A model generated the notes under the pieces. The model saw only the letters and a list, made by a program, of their open reading frames with translations. It searched no databases and was not told where the DNA came from. This document shows positions 45,954 through 53,595 of a stretch of 64,000 nucleotides of DNA, piece after piece; position 1 is the stretch's first letter; each line of letters opens with the position of its first letter. The position numbers and the translations under genes are program-made. The stretch spans positions 98,524-162,523 of the forward strand of contig NVXV01000005.1 of NCBI GenBank assembly GCA_002734085.1, in the 5' to 3' direction. The stretch is from Fluviicola sp. GTDB lineage: Bacteria > Bacteroidota > Bacteroidia > Flavobacteriales_D > Crocinitomicaceae.

Positions 45954-46418
45954 CTATCCAGGAATATCCAATAAGGCCACATCAAAAATCAATACAGAAT
46001 TTGGTGGTATAGAAGAGTTACCGTCTGGCCCGTAAGCTAAAGCTGATGGGATTAGTAAGACTCCTTCCCCTCCTTCTTTTAACTTTGGAATACCTTCTGT
46101 CCAACCCTCAATGACTTGCTGTAAATTAAAGGTAATTCCCTCACTATCACTTTCATCAAATACAGAACCATCTGTAAAGTAACCTTTGTAACGGACCGTA
46201 ACATCACTATTTGAATTAGGGTAGTTACCCGTTCCTAAATCTGTTATCACATAGTGTAAGCCAGAGGATGTTTTCTCTGCATCCAAATTATTATCATCTA
46301 TATAATTAGTTATTATTTCTTGATCCTTCTCCATTTGTTCTTCAGGGCTCAACTTTTTATTACAAGCACTGGTAAAAACAAGAACCAAACAAGTGAGTAA
46401 AAATATTTTTCTTTTCAT
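45954..46418 (-). CDS. FKBP-type peptidyl-prolyl isomerase lipoprotein
   Basis: 154 aa from MKRKIFLLTCLVL at 46418; a longer frame to 46448 would push the signal peptide inward and overlap the upstream gene. Lipobox FTSACNKK gives a lipid-anchored envelope protein. The FKBP domain (about 60-154) has VTVRYKGYFTDGSVFDES, VIEGWTEGIPKLKEGG and IPSALAYGPDG, all hallmark segments, ending LIFDVALLDI. Catalyses proline isomerisation in periplasmic folding. Ten bp downstream of the PhnP-like gene. Confidence 0.93.
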   Translation of the reverse strand: MKRKIFLLTCLVLVFTSACNKKLSPEEQMEKDQEIITNYIDDNNLDAEKTSSGLHYVITDLGTGNYPNSNSDVTVRYKGYFTDGSVFDESDSEGITFNLQQVIEGWTEGIPKLKEGGEGVLLIPSALAYGPDGNSSIPPNSVLIFDVALLDIPG

Positions 46419-46428
46419 AATTAATTTT

Positions 46429-47217
46429 TTAAATAGCTTCTCCAGCATTAAAAATTAGTCCATCGAAGCCTGGAGAAATGCTTTCGGGTAATTTATTATT
46501 AATATTCTCATGCGTATCAAACAAATGTGAGATATGCGTAAGGTATGTTTGTTTCGGTTGAATAACATCAACCAACTCGATTGCTTCTTCTAAATTTAGA
46601 TGTGATATATGAGCACGCTCTCTAAGACAGTCTAAAATAAGATATTCCACCCCCTTTAGCTTATTCAATTCCTCCATTTCGATGGATTTGACATCAGTTA
46701 AATAGGCGAAATTACCAATACGAAATCCTTTTACTGGCATTTTATAATGATATACTTGTATTGGAGTTACTAGTGGTCCATCTGGTAATCTAAAAGATTT
46801 ATCAGAGATATTATTAATATTAACATTTGGCACGCCTGGATATTTATTATCTTCAAAAGCATAAAAAAATTCTCTTTTTAGTGCTTTCTCAACATCTTTC
46901 GTGCAATAAAGTTCCATATCTCTTTTTTCGAGAAAATTGAAAGAACGCACATCGTCCATTCCAGCAATATGGTCTTTGTGCTCATGCGTAAAAAGAACTG
47001 CTCTTAACGATCTCACATTTTCTCTAAGCATTTGCTGTCTAAAATCTGGACCCGTGTCAACAACAAAATTCTCATTGTTCCATTCAAACATGATCGAGCT
47101 TCTCAATCGATTATCTCTCTCGTCATTTGATTTACACACAGAGCATTGGCAACCAATAACTGGAACTCCCTGTGATGTACCGGAACCCAACATAGTCACT
47201 TTTAAATCGTGCTTCAT
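46429..47217 (-). CDS. Metallo-beta-lactamase fold hydrolase, PhnP-like
   Basis: 262 aa. N-terminal LGSGTSQGVPVIGCQCSVC carries the extra zinc-binding cysteines typical of PhnP-like enzymes, and FTHEHKDHIAGMDDVRSF is the HxHxDH metal motif; YLTDVKSIE and LTHISH supply further ligands. Probably a cyclic phosphodiesterase or similar hydrolase; no phosphonate genes are nearby, so the phnP name is not applied. Forms a short operon with the FKBP lipoprotein. Confidence 0.9.
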   Translation of the reverse strand: MKHDLKVTMLGSGTSQGVPVIGCQCSVCKSNDERDNRLRSSIMFEWNNENFVVDTGPDFRQQMLRENVRSLRAVLFTHEHKDHIAGMDDVRSFNFLEKRDMELYCTKDVEKALKREFFYAFEDNKYPGVPNVNINNISDKSFRLPDGPLVTPIQVYHYKMPVKGFRIGNFAYLTDVKSIEMEELNKLKGVEYLILDCLRERAHISHLNLEEAIELVDVIQPKQTYLTHISHLFDTHENINNKLPESISPGFDGLIFNAGEAI

Positions 47218-47265
47218 ACCACGAAAATAGAAACAATTATTTTATTGTTTGCAAAAAATAGCAGA

Positions 47266-47298
47266 AATGAAAAAGGCTCAGTACAAACTGAGCCTTTC
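47266..47298 (-). terminator. Terminator of the T9SS surface protein gene
   Basis: Perfect 11-bp stem AAAGGCTCAGT / ACTGAGCCTTT (47272-47282 and 47287-47297) with a 4-nt loop. Read on the minus strand it is followed by a T-rich tail (TTTTTC), 25 bp after the stop of the 864-aa gene. Confidence 0.88.
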
Positions 47299-47321
47299 CA
47301 ATAGTTTACTTACTAATATCT

Positions 47322-49916
47322 TTATTTAACAATCCTTAAAGTGGTACTACCTTCAAGTGTAGTTACATTTACAAAGTATACACCAGAATCCCAACTTGTT
47401 GTTGTAATTTTAGTTTTTGATGCATTCAATGATTCAGAGTATACCCTTTTTCCAGTTGCATTGATTACCTCAACTGAGACAATAACTGCATCTGAAACAT
47501 CAATCGTCATCTCGTTTGAAACAGGATTTGGATACAATCGAACACTTTCAGATAGATTATTTGTTAGTAACCCAACCGTTGTTATTTCAACACAAGCAGA
47601 AGTGTCTACACATGAACCGTCAGTTAAAATAACTGCATAGTTTCCATTTTCACTTGCAACAAAAACTTGATTTGTCTCACCTGAAATAAATGCGTAGTTA
47701 TCATCACAGTCTACCCATTGGTAATCTACTCCTGTGGCATTAGCAGTAATTGTAATTTCATCAACTGAAGTTGAAACATCTACATTACATTCAGGAACTA
47801 TAACTTCTACACAAGCAGAAGTGTCAATACAAGTACCATCTGTAACAATCACAGCGTAATTCCCTGTTTCAGTTGCTGTAAATGATTGACTTGTTTCACC
47901 AGCAATTAAAGCGTTATTGTCATCACAATCTATCCATTCATAATCAAGTCCAGCAGCATTTGCAGTGATTGTTTCGTCGGTTAATGTAGTGGTAACATCA
48001 ACATTACATAATTCAGTAACGGAACACGGAAACAATTGATATCCTTCATCATACGGAGAACTACTATCGTATTGTCCACCCAAACCAGTTATATCAAATG
48101 AATTTGAAGGTGTTGGTGTACCCGCTAAAGGAGAAGCACTTGGAACGCGCACTGTAAAGTTATTTGTTCCGTCAGTTACTTCAATATTATTATTGTTCGG
48201 CCAGGTTGTCTCACCATTTACTAGAGATAACCCCTCAATTGTCACAAACTGACTTTCAGTTGTCTCATCGAGAGCAGTTACAATCATTGGAGTCATAGTT
48301 GCATTACCTTGTGAAAACAATTGAATTTCTTCAGCAAACACTTGTGTCAATCCATTAAATTGACTTATTTGACCTTTCACACCAATCGAATCTCCTTCAG
48401 TTACTACATAACCATCAACATCATTAAAGTTAAAAATATTAACTCCATCATTTTCTGAATCAATTATTGTAAAACTATAACCGTCATTTCCATCGAAGTC
48501 AATACAGTGAACTATACCTCTTACTTCAACATAAACATCTACTGAGTCTGCGACTCCATTCGCGTCGTTTGTCGTTACCGAACCAATCGGATATAAAGTG
48601 TAATCAAATGTTTCTCCTTCTAAAGCGACAGTTTCATCGGTTGCATTAGTAGAAGAAACAACAATATCTCCTGTTTGACTGTAATTAGCAACCGTACCAT
48701 TTAAACGTACATAAACCATTGTTGCTGGAACTGAACCTGATGTCGGTGTTAATGATACAGACGGTCCAAAACCAGCCCCTGAAGTTAATGAAACTTCATA
48801 CTCACTTGGTGCAGTTACAACAATATCATCCGTTAAAAATTCTCCTGAAACTTCAAAAGATTGTTCTGCAGATGGTGTGCCTACAAAATGTGAAAAACCA
48901 TTCAAAGCATTTGGATCAGCAAATACTGTTGGCACAGGATTCAAAATCTCACCTTCAAGAAGTACCTCTACATCAGTTGCACTAGTAGAAGTCAATGTAA
49001 CCGTACCATTTGAAGGAGATGCAGCTATAGTTCCATTTAATCGAACATATATAGTTGTTGCAGTAACTTCACCTGCAGTCTGTGTAAGTGTAATAGAAGT
49101 TCCAAAACCAGCTCCTGATGTTTCAGAGATTTCATAATCACCAGCCGTTACATTAATATTAATATCAGCTGTCAAGTTCGTTCCCGAAACCTCAAACGAT
49201 TGTTCTGCAGATGGATTACCTACGAACTGCTGAAAACCTGTCAATGTTGTAGGGTTAGCACTAATAAATGGACCTGTTGGAGTTGTTGAAACCACTATAT
49301 TATCCAAAGCAATGTCTTCATCTCCGGAGTCTACATTCGTTTCTATAAAGAACTGGATATTAGTCGCACCAGAAAGAGCAATATTTTCGGTAAACTGGGT
49401 AAACACAGAGGTAATGACTGTTCCATCTCCTGTTCCATCAAAGTCAGTATCAATCATTGGAGCACTGTTAAATTGCGCGCCATCATTTTCTACCCACAAT
49501 AGATTTTGTTGTGCTCCTCCATCAATTGAGTAAGTGATATGAAGGTAATCATTATCATCCCAATCTTCATTTGCTGCATCATCATCTTCAGCAAGTAAAA
49601 TAGAAAAATCTACACTTGACAATCCACTTACGCCTATGCTTGTTGTAGATAGATTAACAGGAAGTACTGCTCCATCGCCATCTATATCCATCCCTGCAAA
49701 GAAAAATGAACCATCGATATTTGTCACTTCGTACGCTGTAGTTATATTACTACCATCTGTTCTTGTGAAAAAATCTCCTGATCCATCGGAGAATTCTGCA
49801 ACTGAAGTATTATAATTCGTACCGTTAGTATTTGTCTCAAAACTCTCTTCGTAAAGCACCTGACTAACAGCAGCATTTGTAATAAGCAGCAGAACTGCTA
49901 AATAAACCTTTTTCAT
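47322..49916 (-). CDS. Secreted multidomain protein with T9SS type A sorting domain
   Basis: 864 aa. Signal peptide (1-18); an N-terminal beta-sandwich (about 20-210); two tandem repeats of about 109 aa (216-324 and 328-436, each with FVGxPSAEQSFEVSG and YVRLNGT); an OB-like domain (440-630) with YVEVRGIVHCIDFDGND; two tandem ~72-aa Ig-like repeats (637-709 and 710-780, both with TGNYAVI or NGNYAVI and DTSACVE); and a T9SS C-terminal domain (787-864) with RLYPNPVSNEM and WDSGVYFVNV. Exported through type IX secretion and probably cell-surface attached; acidic DxD-rich stretches may bind calcium. Confidence 0.9.
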   Translation of the reverse strand: MKKVYLAVLLLITNAAVSQVLYEESFETNTNGTNYNTSVAEFSDGSGDFFTRTDGSNITTAYEVTNIDGSFFFAGMDIDGDGAVLPVNLSTTSIGVSGLSSVDFSILLAEDDDAANEDWDDNDYLHITYSIDGGAQQNLLWVENDGAQFNSAPMIDTDFDGTGDGTVITSVFTQFTENIALSGATNIQFFIETNVDSGDEDIALDNIVVSTTPTGPFISANPTTLTGFQQFVGNPSAEQSFEVSGTNLTADININVTAGDYEISETSGAGFGTSITLTQTAGEVTATTIYVRLNGTIAASPSNGTVTLTSTSATDVEVLLEGEILNPVPTVFADPNALNGFSHFVGTPSAEQSFEVSGEFLTDDIVVTAPSEYEVSLTSGAGFGPSVSLTPTSGSVPATMVYVRLNGTVANYSQTGDIVVSSTNATDETVALEGETFDYTLYPIGSVTTNDANGVADSVDVYVEVRGIVHCIDFDGNDGYSFTIIDSENDGVNIFNFNDVDGYVVTEGDSIGVKGQISQFNGLTQVFAEEIQLFSQGNATMTPMIVTALDETTESQFVTIEGLSLVNGETTWPNNNNIEVTDGTNNFTVRVPSASPLAGTPTPSNSFDITGLGGQYDSSSPYDEGYQLFPCSVTELCNVDVTTTLTDETITANAAGLDYEWIDCDDNNALIAGETSQSFTATETGNYAVIVTDGTCIDTSACVEVIVPECNVDVSTSVDEITITANATGVDYQWVDCDDNYAFISGETNQVFVASENGNYAVILTDGSCVDTSACVEITTVGLLTNNLSESVRLYPNPVSNEMTIDVSDAVIVSVEVINATGKRVYSESLNASKTKITTTSWDSGVYFVNVTTLEGSTTLRIVK
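47577..48008 (-). repeat. Tandem protein-level repeat, two ~72-codon units
   Basis: Codes for residues 637-709 and 710-780 of the T9SS protein. The two units share CNVDV, a W-DCDDN segment, GET, GNYAVI-TDG-C and DTSACVE, with clear nucleotide similarity, so they arose by duplication. Confidence 0.85.
48609..49271 (-). repeat. Tandem protein-level repeat, two ~109-codon units
   Basis: Codes for residues 216-324 and 328-436 of the T9SS protein. Units share GF-FVG-PSAEQSFEVSG, SGAGFG, and YVRLNGT followed by E-L-GE. Units of this kind recur in many Bacteroidota surface proteins. Confidence 0.85.
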
Positions 49917-50027
49917 AATGTTTTTTTTGTTATTTAGATTTGCAACAAAAGTAAGGTAATATCAGGTGAAGAAGATTAATAAATCATTAAGTCTTTTCAA
50001 TATTTCTCAACAATTTATCAAAGAATT

Positions 50028-50822
50028 TTATTCTTCAATTACAATAGACTTAGAATCATAACCATACGCAGCAAAATTACCAATCGCTCCGTTTGTCCAA
50101 GTTGAGTTAGGGTTTGCAGGTGCAGCACTTTGTCCAGAATCACCAGCTATATCAAGTAGCTCAGAAATAAAATCAAATGTTTTTTCACTGTAAGACCTAA
50201 ATTCTATGTTGATTGAATCACCTACTTCATAACGAGCAGTGAAAAATGGCACTGTTTGTTGGTTTCCTTCTGAAAAACTATCATCAAAAAGAAACTGATC
50301 CCCCCTATCCGTAAGCTCTTCTCCGTTAACGAACCTCATTGCTCTGTAGTAATTAGGTCCACTTGGATCTGTAAAATTCATATACACGACATATCCTTCC
50401 GAACCAAAAAGACTCTCCTCTTGAAAATCTGAAGTAACGGAGTCTAAAACCACAGGAGTAGGCAGGTAATCAAAAGATTCATAAGTTTCTCCTTCATAAT
50501 TTATTCTCATTAAATATTGAGTATTATAAGTCGGTACATATCCTGAAAGTTCATAAGTACCATTCCCCATATCAGTTAAGGCTGTTGACACTCCATTTTC
50601 ATCAATAATCTCAGCTTGTGCACCAGAAACAAATGGAAAATCCTCTCCTGAAAAAACATCTTTCGTTTTTGAGATTTTAACTTTCACCAAATCTTCAGAA
50701 GCTATATATTCTGCTTCAATAACTAGTTTTTGCTCTATCTCACTAACATCTAAATCAATTACTTTTTCACATGAAAATAGCAAAGTGAATAATGCAAAAT
50801 ATAAAAGGTTTAAGTATTTCAT
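50028..50822 (-). CDS. DUF4249-type lipoprotein
   Basis: 264 aa lipoprotein (YFALFTLLFSCEKVIDLDV, lipobox LLFSC). The start of the mature part (EKVIDLDVSEIEQKLVIEAEY) and the beta-rich body with AEIIDENGVSTALTDMG match the DUF4249 family, which is usually encoded next to a TonB-dependent receptor, as here (1 bp gap). Probably a surface-exposed partner of that receptor, similar in logic to SusD-type lids. Ligand unknown. Confidence 0.83.
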   Translation of the reverse strand: MKYLNLLYFALFTLLFSCEKVIDLDVSEIEQKLVIEAEYIASEDLVKVKISKTKDVFSGEDFPFVSGAQAEIIDENGVSTALTDMGNGTYELSGYVPTYNTQYLMRINYEGETYESFDYLPTPVVLDSVTSDFQEESLFGSEGYVVYMNFTDPSGPNYYRAMRFVNGEELTDRGDQFLFDDSFSEGNQQTVPFFTARYEVGDSINIEFRSYSEKTFDFISELLDIAGDSGQSAAPANPNSTWTNGAIGNFAAYGYDSKSIVIEE

Positions 50823-50823
50823 A

Positions 50824-53154
50824 TTATTTAATTTTAAAATTGTAGGTAATTGAGGGTATCAATTTAAATAATGCAGTTTGAACAGCTTGCGTCTGTCCAG
50901 TTGAATTACCTTCAAAAGAATCGGTAAATCTCACTGAAAAAGCGTTTTCTCTAGCATATACGTTGTATATTGAAAAATTTAAACTTTGTTCAAAACGTTT
51001 TCTTTCCTTTAAATACCAAGTGAAACCTAAGTCTAATCGATGATAATCAGGTAAACGATTTCCATTTCTCTTACCAACATATGGTACTGTTATATTGTCA
51101 TACGTATATTGAGCTGAAGGGAATGTTACAGCGTCTCCTGTGTAATAAACAAAACTCGTGCTCAGAACAAATTTCTCGTTGATTTTATAAGTTAAAACTA
51201 GATTTAGATCATGGATTCTATCTTGACGAGCAGAAAATTCCTGACCATTATCTATATCGTCAAACTGTCTCAATGCTCTTGAGAGTGTATAGTTAAACCA
51301 ACCCGTCAATTTACCTTTGGTTTTTTTTACCTGAAACTCCACACCATAGGCGCGTCCTCTTCCATAAACTAATTCACTTTCGACTTTGTCGTTCAATATT
51401 AAATCCGCATTGGGTCGGTAGTCAATTTGATTTTGAAGCCATTTATAATATGTTTCTACGGATACTTGATACTCATTACTTTTAAAGTTTCTATAATAAC
51501 CAAGCGCTATTTGATCTCCAATTTGTGGGGCTACGTTATTAGAAGTTGGCACCCAAACATCTGTAGGGCTGCTTGTTGTAGTATTCGACAACTGATGAAT
51601 GTATTGAAATATTCTATTGTATCCTGTTTTTATGGAGCTCTTCTCATTGATAATAAAACTAGCAGAAAGTCTAGGCTCAATTCCATGGTAAAACTTAATA
51701 GACTCCCATGGATCATATGACCTTTCTTCAATCACATTTCCTGCTTCGTCGTATTCGTATGCTGTTCCTTCACCCATGTAATTAAAACCAGAATATCTTA
51801 ATCCATACATAAGAGAAAAACGGTTACCGATTTTTTGTTCATTTTGGATATAAGCGCCAAATTCTACAGCTCTTCTTTTGTCTAACTCAATGTTATTAAA
51901 CCCAACATTATCTCCACTTTCAAGTACTCCTGGTTCAAAAGTGTGATGGATACCATTTACACCATACTTTATGGTATTGTTCCTATTCAAATAATAGGTA
52001 AAATCTTGTTTTACATTGAAGTCTCTAATTGACGAACGAATTCCAAAACCATCTTCCCCCTGACCAATTGTAAATTGGTAATCAAACTTACTGTAGATAA
52101 AGGATGTATTAGAAAAAAGCTTATCAGAAAACACGTGATTCCACCTAACTGTTCCTGTTGCATTACCCCAGTCGAAACCAAATTGATCGTCTAACAAAAA
52201 GTCATCGCGACCAAAATATCCTGAAACAAACACCCTATCTTTATCTGAAAACTTAAAGTTTGCTTTTGCGTTTAGATCATAAAAGTAGAGTGTTGTATTC
52301 TGAAGACTAGGATCATCAGCAAGTTTTAGAAATATATCAGCATAACTTCTTCGCCCAGAAAGTATGAAAGATCCTTTGTCTTTAACTATTGGACCTTCTA
52401 CGGTAAGTCTAGACGAAATCAATCCAATTCCACCTGAAGCTCCAAAACGTTTATTATTGCCATCTCTCATTTTAACATCCATTACTGAAGAGGCTCTACC
52501 ACCATATTCAGCTGGTATTCCAGATTTGTATAAGGCAACATCTTTAATTGCATCAGAATTAAATACTGAGAAAAAACCTAATAAGTGTGAGGCATTATAA
52601 ACTGTCGATTCATCTAACAAAATTAAATTTTGGTCTGCTCCCCCACCTCTAACAAAAAATCCAGCGTTACCTTCTCCAGCACCTTTGACTCCAGGAGTTA
52701 GTTGTAAAGTTTTCATGATATCTTGCTCTCCAAACAAAATTGGAATCGTTTCTATATCCTTTGGATCTAAACGTGTTACTTCCATTTGAGCTGAAGTAAT
52801 ATTGTCATTTTCTTTCTTTGATGTTATCGTTACTTCTTCAATTTCCTGAACTTCTTCTGGAATACCTAACTCAACATTTAAAGTAAGATTATCAGTTAAG
52901 TCAACTGTTTTAGTCAGATCCTCATATCCAGAGCTTCTAAAAAGTAAAGTATACTCCCCCTTAGGAAGCGTCAATGAATAAAAACCGTAGACATTGGTTT
53001 GAGCACCCGTATTACTTAATTCTTTTACAATTACGGATGCTCCGAACAAATCCTCCCCATTTGTTGCATCAGTGACAGTACCACTAATGGTATAATCTTG
53101 TGCGAAAATTGAAGTCGATAATAGGAAAAACAGTGGTAAAATCTTGCTAATCAT
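50824..53154 (-). CDS. TonB-dependent outer-membrane receptor
   Basis: 776 aa. Signal peptide (1-18); a carboxypeptidase-regulatory-like beta-sandwich (20-100, DYTISGTVTDATNGEDLFGA); a TonB plug (about 125-235, with ETIPILFGEQDIMKTLQLTPG and FFVRGGGADQNLILLD); and a 22-strand barrel whose last residues YNFKIK are less canonical than a terminal Phe. Imports a large ligand using TonB energy. Paired with the DUF4249 lipoprotein. A -7 box match lies at 53207-53214. Confidence 0.93.
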   Translation of the reverse strand: MISKILPLFFLLSTSIFAQDYTISGTVTDATNGEDLFGASVIVKELSNTGAQTNVYGFYSLTLPKGEYTLLFRSSGYEDLTKTVDLTDNLTLNVELGIPEEVQEIEEVTITSKKENDNITSAQMEVTRLDPKDIETIPILFGEQDIMKTLQLTPGVKGAGEGNAGFFVRGGGADQNLILLDESTVYNASHLLGFFSVFNSDAIKDVALYKSGIPAEYGGRASSVMDVKMRDGNNKRFGASGGIGLISSRLTVEGPIVKDKGSFILSGRRSYADIFLKLADDPSLQNTTLYFYDLNAKANFKFSDKDRVFVSGYFGRDDFLLDDQFGFDWGNATGTVRWNHVFSDKLFSNTSFIYSKFDYQFTIGQGEDGFGIRSSIRDFNVKQDFTYYLNRNNTIKYGVNGIHHTFEPGVLESGDNVGFNNIELDKRRAVEFGAYIQNEQKIGNRFSLMYGLRYSGFNYMGEGTAYEYDEAGNVIEERSYDPWESIKFYHGIEPRLSASFIINEKSSIKTGYNRIFQYIHQLSNTTTSSPTDVWVPTSNNVAPQIGDQIALGYYRNFKSNEYQVSVETYYKWLQNQIDYRPNADLILNDKVESELVYGRGRAYGVEFQVKKTKGKLTGWFNYTLSRALRQFDDIDNGQEFSARQDRIHDLNLVLTYKINEKFVLSTSFVYYTGDAVTFPSAQYTYDNITVPYVGKRNGNRLPDYHRLDLGFTWYLKERKRFEQSLNFSIYNVYARENAFSVRFTDSFEGNSTGQTQAVQTALFKLIPSITYNFKIK

Positions 53155-53206
53155 TTAGACTATATTTTATAAGTTGCTTACAGGACAACCTTATTTAATT
53201 TTTGTT

Positions 53207-53214
53207 CAAAAATA
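53207..53214 (-). promoter_or_regulatory. Candidate -7 box for the TonB receptor operon
   Basis: Minus-strand TATTTTTG matches TAnnTTTG, 52 bp before the ATG at 53154. The nearest TTG is 25 bp upstream of the box, longer than the usual -33 spacing. Confidence 0.4.
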
Positions 53215-53301
53215 GTGTTTTATTTTTATCGATAAATGTCAATATACTTGATTTTTAGATTATCTCAATATGTGAAGTTGATTTATATCACCTTTCAAAA
53301 A

Positions 53302-53313
53302 GGAAACGTTTCC
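53302..53313. promoter_or_regulatory. Perfect palindrome GGAAACGTTTCC, possible operator
   Basis: A 12-bp perfect palindrome with central CG and AAACGTTT core, the shape of LacI/GalR-family operators. It lies 148 bp from the TonB receptor start and 283 bp from the TolC-like start. No LacI-family gene is in the window. Confidence 0.45.
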
Positions 53314-53427
53314 AATAAATATAAAACAATTAAGATGGAAAAAGCTCAAACCACCCAAATCAAGATTATCATTTTACTGTAAACGATTATTGATGAGACT
53401 TCAATCTGTTAAAATTTTCGTTTCCTA

Positions 53428-53451
53428 AATTATTATTTCACAATAATAATT
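53428..53451. repeat. Inverted repeat, 10-bp arms
   Basis: AATTATTATT (53428-53437), TCAC loop, AATAATAATT (53442-53451): perfect arms of A/T only. It could be an operator or a weak hairpin; lacking G-C pairs and a following T run, it is not a typical terminator. Confidence 0.4.
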
Positions 53452-53595
53452 GAAATACACGGTTCTCGTTCATAGTTAATTATATAATAACTTAAAACAG
53501 CTATATTTTGAACTTCAAGACATTTAATCTTAGTCTACTCAACATTTTCTTTCTAAATTCGCCTCTTAAAGTAATTGTAAACGAAGTCAATATAC

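Larger units (their letters stand above)
53155..53595. promoter_or_regulatory. 441-bp divergent intergenic region with two inverted repeats
   Basis: No convincing gene (a 15-codon frame at 53335-53382 is dismissed). It holds the TonB-receptor -7 match (53207-53214, minus), a perfect palindrome (53302-53313), an AT-rich hairpin (53428-53451), and a near -7 box TAAATTCG (53554-53561) for the operon starting at 53596. The longest gap in the window and the likely control region of both flanking units. Confidence 0.6.

Noticed and set aside
53335-53382. 15-codon open frame in the TonB/EPS gap
   Set aside because: Too short, no ribosome-binding or family evidence; it follows the palindrome by chance.
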